DNA of 64,000 nucleotides from VRUE01 sp963796705 (GCA_963796705.1 CAWCMK010000001.1:496001-560000); one strand, 5' to 3'; shown: positions 8,889-19,184, counted from the first letter of the stretch. Numbers and translations are program-made. Notes: a model not told the origin generated them from the sequence alone.

Positions 8889-9278
8889 GAAGACCCTGAG
8901 AGGCATCGCCTCCCCGCAACTCCTTGCTGTGATCTGAGCTGATCGTGGCGACAAGTTTCTCCCATTGGAGCGAGATCACCTGGTGAAAGTCAAGAACCTA
9001 GCCTTCTGCGCGTGGCCCCTGCCATTCTCACGAGCATCCTCTCTCTGCGCCCCGGCGATCGAGGGGTGGACACGATTGGATGCGATGCCGAACTCGTGGG
9101 CGAACTCGGGGGGCGGGCGAACCGCGGGTGACGCTGAGCGAGAGATTCGGACAAGCCTCGGGGGCGGCGCCGTGCAGAGCACCGCGGAGGATCCACGCCC
9201 CGGAGGCACCAGGGAGGAGGGCGCTCGAGAACTGCGCTCCTCGGCATTTGCCATATAGCGCAGCGGCACCAACGGCAC

Positions 9279-9529
9279 TTCTGGAGCGTCGCCGTCAACC
9301 GACACCACCGAATCCGGGCTCGCTTTCACTTCTACTCGCCGACCAAGACCCGGGGATTCGAATGCAAGCGCGACGGGGCTCGATACCGGCGGTGCCGCTC
9401 GCCGCTGCGCTACTGGGTCGGGGAGGGGCGACACGGTCTGCGGGTCGGGCAATCGGTCCGACAGGGCTGCGTGGTCCGGCGGCGACCAAGCGCTTCCGAA
9501 TCATCCGTCCGAGAGCGATCGCCCACTAA
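9279..9529 (+). pseudogene. Decayed copy of the secreted protein's C-terminal domain
   Basis: Translation from 9279 gives FWSVAVNRHHRIRARF and FHFYSPTKTRGFECKRD, closely matching the C-terminal domain of the neighbouring gene at 7395-8888. At about 9445 one base is missing, and the match continues in another frame as RAIGPTGLRGPAATKRF up to a TAA at 9527-9529. No start or propeller portion is recognisable upstream. The flanks (8955-9278 and 9530-9663) contain nothing else I can support apart from the divergent promoter space. Confidence 0.75.
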
Positions 9530-9663
9530 CCCTCCTGCCACGATCCAGCGCCCATCACCACAGGTGGTTCGACCTTCCCGGCAACGATGCGAAAAGCGGT
9601 TGACGCACGGCCAGGGCGACTCCGCGCGTATGCTTCGCCGAGGGTGCGACACGGGCGCGCGAG

Positions 9664-11532
9664 ATGTTAGGCGGACAAAGTCGGCTTGTGCGACGAACAG
9701 CGCTCGCCCGCATCGCCGCAACTGCTGCACTGCTGACGGCCGTGCTGTTCGTTTTCACCGGCCGTGCTGCACAGGCGCACGTGGTGTTCGCCCACGGCCG
9801 GGCATACGGCGTGATGCCTGCCTCCCCAGCCGGGGCGGCGCCGCTCTCTTCCCTGCGGAGACGTGCCGAGCCGCTGACGGTAGGTGGTCAGCAGCCATCG
9901 GTCGTCTACGGCGGCGGGCCGCTGATGCTCTCCTCGAAGCTGTATCTGATCTTCTGGGAGCAGAAGCCCGAAGAATTCGCGAGCGACTACACCGAACCGA
10001 TCATCCAGTACGCAAAGGATCTGCAGGCCGAAGACACGCGCACGACCGATGAGTTCTCGGTCGCCGAGAAGTACACCGACGAAGCGGGACACTCGATCAC
10101 CGGCAAGATCGAATTCGGGGGCGACGTGTTCGCGATCGGCGCCTACCCGCCGCTGGAAGAAGCCGAAGGCTGCACCAAGGCCGAGGCTCCGTGCGTGACC
10201 GACAGCCAGATCCGTGAAGAGATCGTCGACGAGATCGCGGCCAAACACTGGCCAACCGACCGCGCGGACGCGCCCGAAGCTCAATATCTGATCTACACAC
10301 CCAAGGGTGTCGCCACCTGCGAATTCGGGGAATGCGCGCCCGAAGAATTCTGCGCCTACCACAGCGAGATCACCGGGATCGGCGCCGAAAGCAAGGTGGC
10401 CATATACAGTGATCTGCCCTACGTCTCCGAATGCGACTCCGGTCAGGCGCCCTCCGGTGTGGGCGGAAACGAAGACACGGACGGAACGCTCGATTCGGAG
10501 ATACACGAGATCGTGGAGTCCGCCACCGACCCCGAACCTCCTTTCGGCTATACCGACAAATATGGGGAAGAGGTCGCCGACAAGTGCACCGGACCGATCG
10601 TCGAAGAACAGCCCGAGGTCTACGGCACCCCGCTCGGCGGCAGCCTCAGCGAAGACACCGCCTTCAACCAGCTGATCAACGGTCACAGCTACTACACACA
10701 GCAGATCTGGAGCAATGCGCCGACCGTGACGCCTACCCCGGCGAAACCTGTCGAACCGGCCGGTTGTGCCGCGCGGCTCGGCCCGACCCCGTCCTTCACA
10801 GCCCCCGCGAGTGGCAAACCCGGCCACCCGATCAACTTCGATGGCAGCGGCTCCTATGACATCAGCGCGCCAATCGCAACCTACGAATGGAGCTTCGGTG
10901 ACGGCTCGCCGCCCGACACCACCGGCGGTGCCGACCCCACCCACTACTACATCCAGCCCGGCACCTATCAGGTCTCGCTCACCGTGAGCGACAGCGGCGG
11001 TGGCGCCGACGCCTCGACTCAGACGCTGCCGATCACGATCACGGGCGCGGCGGTGGCAGCGCCCAGCGCCGCCATTGTCTCGCCAGCCGACCACCAGACC
11101 TACACGGTGGGCGAAAGCGTAGCGACGAGCTTCACCTGCACCGAGGCGGCGGGCGGGCCGGGAATCGCCTCGTGCACCGACTCGGGCGGCGGCACCAGCC
11201 CCGGCAGGCTCGACACCACCACCCCGGGCCCGCAGCGCTACACGGTGAGTGCAGTGAGCCTCGATGGTGAGCGCGCAGGGGCCACGATCGAATACACGGT
11301 CGCCAGCTCCGGCGGCAACGGCTCGGGGGGCGGGGGCGGCAACCCGAGCGGCGATGGATCCACGACCTCGAGGGGAGCCAAACCAGCTGCGACTCCCACC
11401 ACCGCCCAGAAGCTGGGGCGGGCGATCAAGGCGTGCAGGAAGCTCAAGAAAAGCAAGCGCGCCCGCTGCATCGCGGCGGCCAAGAGACACTTCGCGCCGG
11501 GGAAACAGAGGCACAGGACGGCGAAGGCCTGA
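9664..11532 (+). CDS. Secreted PKD-domain protein with putative peptidase-like N-terminal region
   Basis: A 622-residue exported protein. The signal segment spans about residues 10-38 (LARIAATAALLTAVLFVF, ending near AAQA). Residues 80-350 form a cysteine-containing domain with LYLIFWEQ and SEIHEIVESATDP. The last has an H-E-x-x-E pattern reminiscent of the plant/bacterial EXORDIUM-like or zinc-protease helix, but I cannot show activity. A PKD domain (FDGSGSYD, YEWSFGDGSP) covers about 375-460, followed by a Gly-rich linker and a basic tail with the paired-cysteine ACRKLKKSKRARC motif common in Thermoleophilia. About two-thirds of glutamates are GAA, unlike neighbouring cytoplasmic genes. Confidence 0.8.
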   Translation: MLGGQSRLVRRTALARIAATAALLTAVLFVFTGRAAQAHVVFAHGRAYGVMPASPAGAAPLSSLRRRAEPLTVGGQQPSVVYGGGPLMLSSKLYLIFWEQKPEEFASDYTEPIIQYAKDLQAEDTRTTDEFSVAEKYTDEAGHSITGKIEFGGDVFAIGAYPPLEEAEGCTKAEAPCVTDSQIREEIVDEIAAKHWPTDRADAPEAQYLIYTPKGVATCEFGECAPEEFCAYHSEITGIGAESKVAIYSDLPYVSECDSGQAPSGVGGNEDTDGTLDSEIHEIVESATDPEPPFGYTDKYGEEVADKCTGPIVEEQPEVYGTPLGGSLSEDTAFNQLINGHSYYTQQIWSNAPTVTPTPAKPVEPAGCAARLGPTPSFTAPASGKPGHPINFDGSGSYDISAPIATYEWSFGDGSPPDTTGGADPTHYYIQPGTYQVSLTVSDSGGGADASTQTLPITITGAAVAAPSAAIVSPADHQTYTVGESVATSFTCTEAAGGPGIASCTDSGGGTSPGRLDTTTPGPQRYTVSAVSLDGERAGATIEYTVASSGGNGSGGGGGNPSGDGSTTSRGAKPAATPTTAQKLGRAIKACRKLKKSKRARCIAAAKRHFAPGKQRHRTAKA

Positions 11533-11583
11533 GGCTAGGTCACCCGAGCCGCGTTTGCCTTTGAGGAGGGCCTTAGCGTGGAA

Positions 11584-11626
11584 CGGGAGCGACGGGACTC
11601 GAACCCGCGACCTCCGGCGTGACAGG
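11584..11626 (-). repeat. tRNA-Asp 3'-half fragment (putative old attachment site)
   Basis: These 43 bases are identical to the 3' part of the intact tRNA-Asp at 42015-42057, in the same orientation, and end exactly at the anticodon loop. The 5' half is missing. Such displaced 3' fragments are the footprint of tyrosine-recombinase integration into a tRNA gene. No integrase is adjacent; the truncated gene on its right side (11627 onward) marks a recombination junction. Confidence 0.8.
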
Positions 11627-11894
11627 AGCGACTTGGAGGACGCTCCATCGGGAGCCGCCTTGTCCCGCACTCTGATCAGGGCCTCACGGGCAGCATCGAC
11701 CGTCGGGTGCAGGCCACGCAGCGTCAGCCCTGCGCACAGGTCTCAAGCTCGCGTGGGTCGTGGCCATAGAGGGCGGCGATCCGCCGCTCCATTCGTCCCT
11801 CCTGCCAGAGGAAGGCGAGGTAGCCGGGAACCAGCGCGATCAGAAAGGGGGTGCCGGCAACCGCACCGTCGATCCGGGCGGCGCGGGCGGTCAT
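11627..11894 (-). pseudogene. Truncated, frameshifted gene of unknown family
   Basis: Reading from ATG 11894, the product starts MTARAARIDGAVAG and has a hydrophobic TPFLIALVPGYLAFLW segment and a charged QEGRMERRIAALYGHDP stretch before a stop at 11724. The likely continuation (LTLRGLHPTVDAAREAL) is in another frame after a one-base shift near 11725. It then runs into the tRNA-Asp fragment at 11626, so the 3' end is lost. The reading frame overlaps the gene upstream by ATGA, showing these were coupled genes. The family is not identified with confidence. Confidence 0.55.
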
Positions 11895-12061
11895 CTGCGG
11901 AGATCCTCGGCGATCAGAGCGCGCGGAGTGTCTGGACGTTCTTCTCTGACGCGCTTTGCCCATTCCAGTGACGACTCCCCGATATGTTCGTAGCCGTAGA
12001 GAGTCAGCCGCTCGCAGACGTGCTCGGGGTCGCGATAGGCGAACCCGCCAGGCGGCGCCAG
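11891..12061 (-). pseudogene. 5'-truncated gene remnant of unknown family
   Basis: An open stretch reads GGFAYRDPEHVCERLTLYGY, then about 30 more residues ending in LIAEDLRR, with its TGA overlapping the ATG of the next remnant. An in-frame TGA at about 12062 and the lack of a start codon show that the 5' part is missing. Codon bias is coding-like. No family recognised. Confidence 0.45.
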
Positions 12062-12456
12062 TCAACCCGCCTGCCACTCCCGCTCTCTGTAGACCGCGGT
12101 GGCTGCTCCGCTGGCGGCGGGTCCGCGGAACTCACCCGGTCAACCTATCCAATGGCCAATTTAGGAAATTAGTTGAGCAGCTCCCAGCTCCCGCCATGTA
12201 GCGCTCAAGCGGACAACGAGAGAACAGCGACGGGGCGGCCGGACGTGAACTCGGGGGAATTGCCTTGACCTTGTCGCTGACCTTGTATTTGGCCGAGAAG
12301 AGCTCTGCGCATCTCGTTCAGATACCCCCTTGGTGCGGGCCTCGGCTTGCCGCAGCTTTCGTCGCTTGGCCCGATCGTAAGTCTCATCGGGGCGGGGCGT
12401 CGGCCGGCGCCCGGGCGTCTAGCGCCGCGTCGATCCCACAGTCTCCTGCCAGCGTC
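12062..12456. other. Gene-free stretch
   Basis: About 400 bases with no supportable gene on either strand. It contains an AT-richer patch around 12145-12175 but no recognisable promoter, tRNA or repeat. It probably represents debris between the truncated genes and the transporter operon end. Confidence 0.5.
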
Positions 12457-13311
12457 TCATGATGGCTCCAGGTCGGCGCCGATCGAGGACGGGAGCATGA
12501 GCGCGGAAAGGCAGACCATCGCCAGGGCACTGACTTGCAGGGCGATCCCGATGGGGCTCGGGGAAAGGGGATCGCCGAAGACGAGGATCCCGCCGACGAT
12601 CTGGGTCGCGTTGGCGACGATTCCCATCAGGCCGATCGTCTCGATCGCCCTCCCGCTTTGAAGGGCGGCGACCGCCGCATACTGGCCGAGCGCGCCGCAA
12701 GCGATGGTCAGGACGACCAGGGAGGACATCGGCGCCCAGCCGCCCGCGCCGCCCGTGAGAGCCTTGATAGCGACTCCGGCTAGGGCGAAGAGGAGCCCGG
12801 CGAGCACGGCCAACAGCACGCCGCGTCGAGCAGCGAGCCGCTCGGCGCGGTGGCCGAGCGCGATCCCGGCCGCGAGCAGGACGAGTCCGCCCTCGAAGCT
12901 CAGGATCGCCGCCAGGGAGAAGCCGGAGTGGGCGCCGCGGAAGTGGGGAAGCGTCGCCGCGAGCAGGGCGAGCCCCCCTCCGCCGAGCGCCAGCGCCAGC
13001 CACTGCCGTCGCTCCACAGGGTCGCCGAAGAGACGTTGCGAGAGCACCGCGAGGGTGACCGCGCCGCCGGCGAGCACCGCCTGCACTAGCGAGATCGGCA
13101 CCAGCGAGAGCGCAGCGACGTGTGCCAGCCAGGCGACCGCAGCAAGCCCCCAGCCCGCGGCGAACCACGGCGAGGCGGCGAGGCTGCGCAGGCTCGCGAG
13201 CGGTCGGCCGATGTGAACCGGCTGCACGCTCTGGCAGCCACGGTGCTTGAGCAACGAGGCGAGGTTCGTCATCAGTGCGACGGCTGCGGCGAGGCCGATC
13301 CCGAGCTCCAT
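12457..13311 (-). CDS. DMT-superfamily (EamA/NIPA-like) membrane transporter
   Basis: A 284-residue integral membrane protein with about nine to ten hydrophobic helices, starting at ATG 13311. Features are the first-helix AAAVALMTNLASLLKHRG motif, a LVQAVLAGGAVTLAVLSQ helix, and a C-terminal repeat with GIVANATQIVGGILVFGDPL, typical of drug/metabolite transporters. It lies 11 bases downstream of the CxxC protein gene and probably ends the helicase operon. A homologue of similar length is at 16411. Substrate unknown. Confidence 0.8.
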   Translation of the reverse strand: MELGIGLAAAVALMTNLASLLKHRGCQSVQPVHIGRPLASLRSLAASPWFAAGWGLAAVAWLAHVAALSLVPISLVQAVLAGGAVTLAVLSQRLFGDPVERRQWLALALGGGGLALLAATLPHFRGAHSGFSLAAILSFEGGLVLLAAGIALGHRAERLAARRGVLLAVLAGLLFALAGVAIKALTGGAGGWAPMSSLVVLTIACGALGQYAAVAALQSGRAIETIGLMGIVANATQIVGGILVFGDPLSPSPIGIALQVSALAMVCLSALMLPSSIGADLEPS

Positions 13312-13322
13312 CTTCGCCCCCG

Positions 13323-13699
13323 CTACCCGCCACCCTGGTCGGGAGGCCGGGGGGCGCCGGGCGGAGGCTCGGCCGAGGCCCCGCGGACGGCCGCGACCGC
13401 ACCGGCTGAGGTGCGGCAGGACCGCGCGATCGTTCGGTTGGGCGCATCTGGAAATCGCCTGATCTCGAACTCGATCAGCCCCCTGCGCCGGATTTGTGCA
13501 AGCTCCTCGCGGGAGCTGTCTCCGGGAGCCGAATTCATCGCCACTTCCCCTGCCAGCGCGCGGCTGCACGCAAGGCAGAACATCCGCTCTCCCGACCGGG
13601 TCCAGGTAGGGGGCAGCGCGATGCGCTTGCCGTCGATCCTGCCGATCGAGACGCCGCAGCGCGCGCAGCTCCACCTGATGGCGCTGGCGGGAATCGTCC

Positions 13700-13703
<4 letters not shown>
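13323..13703 (-). CDS. CxxC zinc-binding-type protein, unknown function
   Basis: A 126-residue protein with two CxxC pairs: CARC near residue 13 and CLAC near residue 43, spaced as in a small zinc ribbon. A helical SREELAQIRRRGLIEFEIRR region and a single late cysteine (SCRTS) follow. The C-terminal 25 residues are Pro/Ala-rich. Its ATG overlaps the helicase stop by ATGA, implying translational coupling. Nucleic-acid binding or assistance to the helicase is a plausible inference from context only. Confidence 0.65.
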
Positions 13704-14938
<1,235 letters not shown>

Positions 14939-15060
14939 GTGGAGGAAACGGAACCTCTCGGGCGGCGAAAACGGCCGTCCCGACTACTCCACGGTAACAG
15001 CAGACTCTCAGATCGCTCGGAATTCGCATCGATTGGTCGCCGAGTCGGCTGCGGGGCTAG

Positions 15061-15312
15061 TCAGAAGAAGGCCGGAGCGAAGAACAATTGGCGGTCTTCC
15101 CAGTCGGGGACCGCGCGGTCCATCGCCTGGCACAGCTCCCTCGGCTCGAATCCTCTGACGACGATCGAGTTGCCACGGTTCTTACGCAGACCCATGCCTT
15201 CATCCGGGCCGAGCTCGGAGGCGAGCCTTGCCAGGCCCTCATCCACCGCGGCGGGGCCTGTCTCGGTGTCCAGCGCAGTCGGCCGCCAGTAGACGAAGCC
15301 GACGACGGCCAA
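15061..15312 (-). CDS. Small hypothetical protein, 83 aa
   Basis: An 83-residue ORF (MAVVGFVYWRPTALD start) with coding-like composition and a mixed hydrophobic/acidic sequence ending in QLFFAPAFF. No signal peptide, cysteines or known domain. It is alone between the helicase and the desaturase. I keep it because the opposite frames lack coherent products, but it has no clear ribosome-binding site. Confidence 0.4.
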   Translation of the reverse strand: MAVVGFVYWRPTALDTETGPAAVDEGLARLASELGPDEGMGLRKNRGNSIVVRGFEPRELCQAMDRAVPDWEDRQLFFAPAFF

Positions 15313-15493
15313 GCACCGATGGTCGCAGGTCGCCCCGTCCGGCTCACGGAGCCTTTAGGCACACCGTCTAACGTTCTTGGTAATCAGCGCTACGAGCTGC
15401 TGTCGAAGCATCCCTCCCGCGCCGAGGACCGGTTCCGACTGCCTGCACCCCATTACCCCCGGGCGGCGCTGTCCGCCTGGTGGAAGGAGAAGG

Positions 15494-16408
15494 ATGAGCG
15501 ATAGCGGTTGCACGGCGGGCATGCCCTCCGCGCCCAGCCCTGTCGATCGAATCGCCAATTTGACGGTGACCGTCGTCCCGCTGGCCCTGATCGCGGTAGC
15601 CACTGGCAGTGGGGCGGCCTCCTCATCTGGCAGGAGGTCCTCATCTTCTTCGCCACGCTGATTCTGGTTCGGCGTCACGGTCGGCTTCCACCGGCTGTTC
15701 ACCCACCGCGCCTTCAAAACGAGCCGTCCAATGCGCTTTCTCTGGGCAGTGCTGGGCTCGATGGCTCTCGAGGGCCCGGTGATCGAGTGGGTTGCCTACC
15801 ATCGGCGCCACCATCGCTTTTCAGACGTCGAGGGCGATCCGCATAGCCCTCACGTCGGTCACGGCTCCGGTTTGCTTGGTGCCATCAGGGGCCTTTTCTA
15901 CGCCCACGTCGGTTGGGTTCTCTTCAGCGACGAGCCCGCAGAAGAGGAGCGCTATGCGCCGGATCTGATCGCCGATCCCGTCGTCCGCTTCGTTGACCGC
16001 ACCTTCGTGCTGTGGGCGGCGGCGGGGCTGGCGCTGCCGTTCGGACTCGGCGTCGCCCTCACCGGCAGCGTCTTCGGCGGCCTGATGGGCTTGCTCTGGG
16101 GCGGGGCGGTGAGGATCTTCTTCCTGCACCACATCACCTTCAGCGTCAACTCGCTCTGCCACTTCTTCGGCAGTCGCGACTTTGTGACCAAGGACGAGTC
16201 GCGCAATCTGGCCTGGCTTGCCCCATTCACCTTCGGTGAGGCCTGGCACAACAACCACCATGCTTTCCCAACCTCGGCGCGGCACGGCCTCGGCCGCGCC
16301 GAGCTGGATCCCTCGGCTGCACTGATCGGCCTGATGGAGCGGATCGGCCTGGTCTGGGACGTGGTGCGGATCGCTCCCGAGCGCCTCGCGACCAAGGCGA
16401 TCAGCTGA
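15494..16408 (+). pseudogene. Acyl-CoA (stearoyl-type) desaturase with two compensating frameshifts
   Basis: A membrane di-iron desaturase. ATG 15494 has a GGAAGGAGA site and encodes the N-terminus (DRIANLTVTVVPLALIAVAT). One base is missing near 15603, and the next segment (WGGLLIWQEVLIFFATLI) reads in another frame. Near 15667 the original frame resumes with WFGVTVGFHRLFTHRAF. All histidine boxes are intact: HRLFTH, HRRHH and HNNHH. Without repair the frame meets TGA at 15659-15661. An internal start at 15731 would give 225 residues lacking the first box. This is either a true pseudogene or two sequence errors 60 bases apart. Confidence 0.8.
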
Positions 16409-16410
16409 GC

Positions 16411-17262
16411 ATGCTGGCCCTCGGCCTCTTGGCGGCCGCAGCCGCCTCGGTCGCCTACAACGTCGGCATCGTCCTGCAGGCGGCGGACGCGCGGCGGGAG
16501 CCGCCGGCGGAGGGCCTACGGCTCTCGCTGCTCGGCAACCTCGCGCGCCGGAGGCGGTGGATTGCGGGCTTCCTGCTGGGCGGTGTCGGCTTCGCCCTGC
16601 AGGTCGCGGCCTTGGCGCTGGCTCCGTTCGTCGTCGTCCAGCCGGTGCTCGCCGTCGGCCTGTTGCTGATGCTCTACCTCGGCGTGAGGATGCTGGGTGA
16701 GCGGGTTGGGGTCGCCGAGGTCATCGGGGTCCTGGGCATCACTGTGGGCATCGGCCTGCTCGCCTGGGGAACGCCGACGGGGAATGAGACCGTTGCGAGC
16801 CAGGCAGCGACGCTGGCGGTGATGGGGACAATGACCGCGATCTCACTAGTCCCCTTCGCGCTGCGTGGCCGCGGCCGGCTCGATTCCTCGACGTTTGTGA
16901 TCATCGCATCCGCGCTTGCCTACGGCGCCAGCAACATCGCCACGAAGCTGGTCAGCGAAGGGGCCGCGGGGGGCGCCTGGGCCCTCGCCGGGGTCTGGCT
17001 GGCAGTTGCCGCCGCCACGGGCGTGGTCGCGCTGACAACTGAGATGACCGCCCTCCAGCGCCGGCCGGCAACCTCTGTCGTGCCGGTCTCATTCGCGATC
17101 CAGACCTTCGTCCCGGTACTGTTGGAGCCGATCTACCTGACCGAGCGCTGGGGGACGGCCGCGCTGGGGGGCGTTCCGCTCGTGACCGGACTCGCGATGG
17201 TCTGCCTGGGCGCCCTCGCCGTGGCGAAGACACGGGCAGTCAGTTACCTGGTCAGCAGTTGA
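16411..17262 (+). CDS. DMT-superfamily membrane transporter
   Basis: A 283-residue polytopic membrane protein with about nine or ten hydrophobic helices and the same two-repeat layout as the protein at 12457. It starts two bases after the desaturase stop, so the two form an operon. Recognisable helices are VAYNVGIVLQAADARRE at the N-terminus, VVVQPVLAVGLLLML, and PVSFAIQTFVPVLLEPIY near the end. The substrate is unknown. The product ends normally at TGA 17260-17262, just before a tRNA relic. Confidence 0.8.
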   Translation: MLALGLLAAAAASVAYNVGIVLQAADARREPPAEGLRLSLLGNLARRRRWIAGFLLGGVGFALQVAALALAPFVVVQPVLAVGLLLMLYLGVRMLGERVGVAEVIGVLGITVGIGLLAWGTPTGNETVASQAATLAVMGTMTAISLVPFALRGRGRLDSSTFVIIASALAYGASNIATKLVSEGAAGGAWALAGVWLAVAAATGVVALTTEMTALQRRPATSVVPVSFAIQTFVPVLLEPIYLTERWGTAALGGVPLVTGLAMVCLGALAVAKTRAVSYLVSS

Positions 17263-17275
17263 GAGGTCGCCGAGC

Positions 17276-17310
17276 CCGGCAGCTCATAACCTGAAGGTCG
17301 CGGGTTCGAA
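17276..17310 (+). repeat. tRNA-Met-like 3' fragment (relic)
   Basis: The stretch contains GCTCATAACCTGAAGGTCGC followed by GGGTTCGAA. That matches the anticodon loop (CAT), variable loop and T-arm of a bacterial tRNA-Met, but the D-arm and both acceptor strands are absent or mismatched. It is not a functional tRNA. It may be another integration footprint next to the integrase. Confidence 0.4.
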
Positions 17311-17527
17311 CACGGAGCCGGTTGATGCTCGTTTCTGGACCCGCCGGGCACGGGTTCGTCCGCGACCGCACCATACCCGCGGACTCTCGTTCACACTGGG
17401 TTCTGATCAATGCCTGCTCCCACGTCGACGATTGCGACTGCTGCAGCGAGTGCTCGGCCGGCGAGCGGCGCGTTGCCACTCCCAACTGCTACTCCCACCG
17501 ATTTCGGCCGCCGGTTGATTCAGGGAG

Positions 17528-17570
17528 CGGGAGCGATGGGACTCGAACCCGCGACCTCCGGCGTGACAGG
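17528..17570 (-). repeat. tRNA-Asp 3' fragment: distal attachment site of the integrative element
   Basis: These 43 bases match 42015-42057 of the intact tRNA-Asp with one mismatch (T for C at 17536). They have the same orientation and end at the anticodon loop. The fragment is 187 bases upstream of the integrase start. Its position downstream of the tRNA's 3' side is exactly where a displaced tRNA end is left after integration. Confidence 0.85.
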
Positions 17571-17656
17571 CTCATAAAGTGGCCGTGGTTCGGGCCATTT
17601 GTGCCTGATTTGGCTTAGGGAAGCGGATTCTCCAACGGTCTTGATCGAGCTGGGTT

Positions 17657-17676
17657 GGTACCCAAATTGGTACCCA
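17657..17676 (+). repeat. Paired GGTACCCA repeats (candidate integrase arm sites, left)
   Basis: Two copies of GGTACCCAAA-type sequence with a 12-bp period, 87 bases inside the left core and 100 bases before the integrase start. A similar pair lies inside the right core at 41921-41941. Tyrosine integrases bind short arm-type direct repeats flanking the core, which fits this placement. Confidence 0.5.
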
Positions 17677-17757
17677 AACCGCTCGATCCGATGCAGGCGG
17701 GCGGTGGCTTGGACAAGACCCCCGAGACTGCATTCGGGAACCCAGGAGGTCGTCAGG

Positions 17758-19065
17758 ATGGAAGCGGATCTGAAAGACACGGGCGCTTTGGTCGTCAGGG
17801 ACTACAAGGGCTGTCCCTTCTACGAGGCGAAGTGGCGGGACTCGACCCGAGCCCAGCGGAAGCGGCGGCTCGGTCGGGCCTGGCTCGAACGGGACTCGAA
17901 GAACGGCGGTTGGTGTCGCCGCCGCGGCCGTGTCCGCGATGGCTGCCTCGACGAGCGGCGGGCCTATGCCGCGATGGCAAAGGCCATCGCCGAGCATGAG
18001 GCCGAGCTGCGCCGCGCCCCCGAGAACCGGGACGCGACCTTCGATGAGGCCGTTGATGCCTGGCTCGAATATCTCCAGCACGAGAAGCGGATCAAGCCCT
18101 CCACCCTGGCCGCCTATCGGTATCTCCTCGCTCAGCCCCGCCGGGGCAAGAAGGGCCAGCGAGGCGCGCGGATCATGCGCGAGTTCGGCGGGCGAAAGCT
18201 CGCCGGCATCTCCACGGCAGACGTGCGGCGGTTCCTCTCAGCCCTGGACCGCGAGGACGTGAGCGCTCGCACCGTCAACATCCATCGCCAGGTCGTCCAC
18301 TCGATCTTCGAGTACGCGATGCGCGGGGATGCCTTCGGGCTGCCCGAGAATCCAGCCGCAGGAACGACCAAGCGACCGGAAGACGGCGCTGGGCCCATCG
18401 AGACCTTCGAGCCGCACGAGGTCTTGGCAATCGCTGTCGCCGCACGGTCCAGCCTGCACCGCCGCCGGCCCAAGCACAACTACGCGCCCGCGACCGACGC
18501 AGAGTGGCAGCGAATGAATGACCAGGATGCCTCCCTGTTCATCTTCGCCGCCTGCACTGGTCTTCGGCTGGGCGAGCTGCTGGCGCTGCGCTGGTCGGAC
18601 GTCGACCTCGAGGCGGGCGTCGTGATCGTCTCGCGAGCGATGTCTGCGGGACAGGAGGCCAGCACGAAGTCGCGCAGGGCTCGGCCGGTACCACTCGCCG
18701 AGCAGGCGAAGGCCCAGCTGCGGGCACTTCTACGGCGCGGGATCTTCACGAGCGAGTCCGATCACGTCTTCTGCCGCCCGAATGGCGGACCCCTCGACCG
18801 CAGCGCCGTTCGCAGCCGCTTCATCCGGGCTCAGAAGGAGGCAGGGGTCCGGGTGCGCCGATTCCACGATCTACGCCATACCTTCGGCACCTTGGCGATT
18901 CAGCAGTTCGATCTCGTGTCCGTCAAGGACATGATGGGTCACTCGAAGCTGAGCACGACCGAGCGCTACCTGCACTCGAAGCCGCGCCCCGACGATGCCG
19001 CGAAGCTGACGCGGATCTTCCAACCGCGCGAGGGCCACGATCACGAAGGACTCCTGGCGGCGTAG
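17758..19065 (+). CDS. int: Tyrosine recombinase (site-specific integrase)
   Basis: A 435-residue phage-type integrase. An N-terminal AP2-like/arm-binding region (residues 1-90) is followed by a SAM-like core-binding domain (ATFDEAVDAWLEYL to about 190) and the catalytic domain. Catalytic residues are visible: Arg in CTGLRLGELL (about 270), His and Arg in HDLRHTFGT (about 371-374), His in MGHSKLSTT and the nucleophile Tyr in ERYLH (about 403). ATG 17758 follows a CCAGGAGG site; the frame is open further up but reads through the paired repeats. It should catalyse integration and excision at the tRNA-Asp site. Confidence 0.95.
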   Translation: MEADLKDTGALVVRDYKGCPFYEAKWRDSTRAQRKRRLGRAWLERDSKNGGWCRRRGRVRDGCLDERRAYAAMAKAIAEHEAELRRAPENRDATFDEAVDAWLEYLQHEKRIKPSTLAAYRYLLAQPRRGKKGQRGARIMREFGGRKLAGISTADVRRFLSALDREDVSARTVNIHRQVVHSIFEYAMRGDAFGLPENPAAGTTKRPEDGAGPIETFEPHEVLAIAVAARSSLHRRRPKHNYAPATDAEWQRMNDQDASLFIFAACTGLRLGELLALRWSDVDLEAGVVIVSRAMSAGQEASTKSRRARPVPLAEQAKAQLRALLRRGIFTSESDHVFCRPNGGPLDRSAVRSRFIRAQKEAGVRVRRFHDLRHTFGTLAIQQFDLVSVKDMMGHSKLSTTERYLHSKPRPDDAAKLTRIFQPREGHDHEGLLAA

Positions 19066-19184
19066 CCCTAGCGCTTCTGCTTTCACGCGGAAGCGGAAGT
19101 CCCCAAGTCAGTGCCGTGAGGTGAGCCGGTTGTGCAGGCGCGAACTCTGAATGAATGGTCTGGCACCATTCGCCGATGGGCCCG

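Noticed and set aside
9667..11670. 667-residue open frame on the minus strand
   Set aside because: It is the GC-rich shadow of the PKD protein gene; its product is low-complexity Arg/Gly-rich and the plus strand has a signal peptide and domains.
12205..12387. 60-residue minus-strand ORF
   Set aside because: No ribosome-binding site, no domain, and Gln/Arg-rich low-complexity composition.
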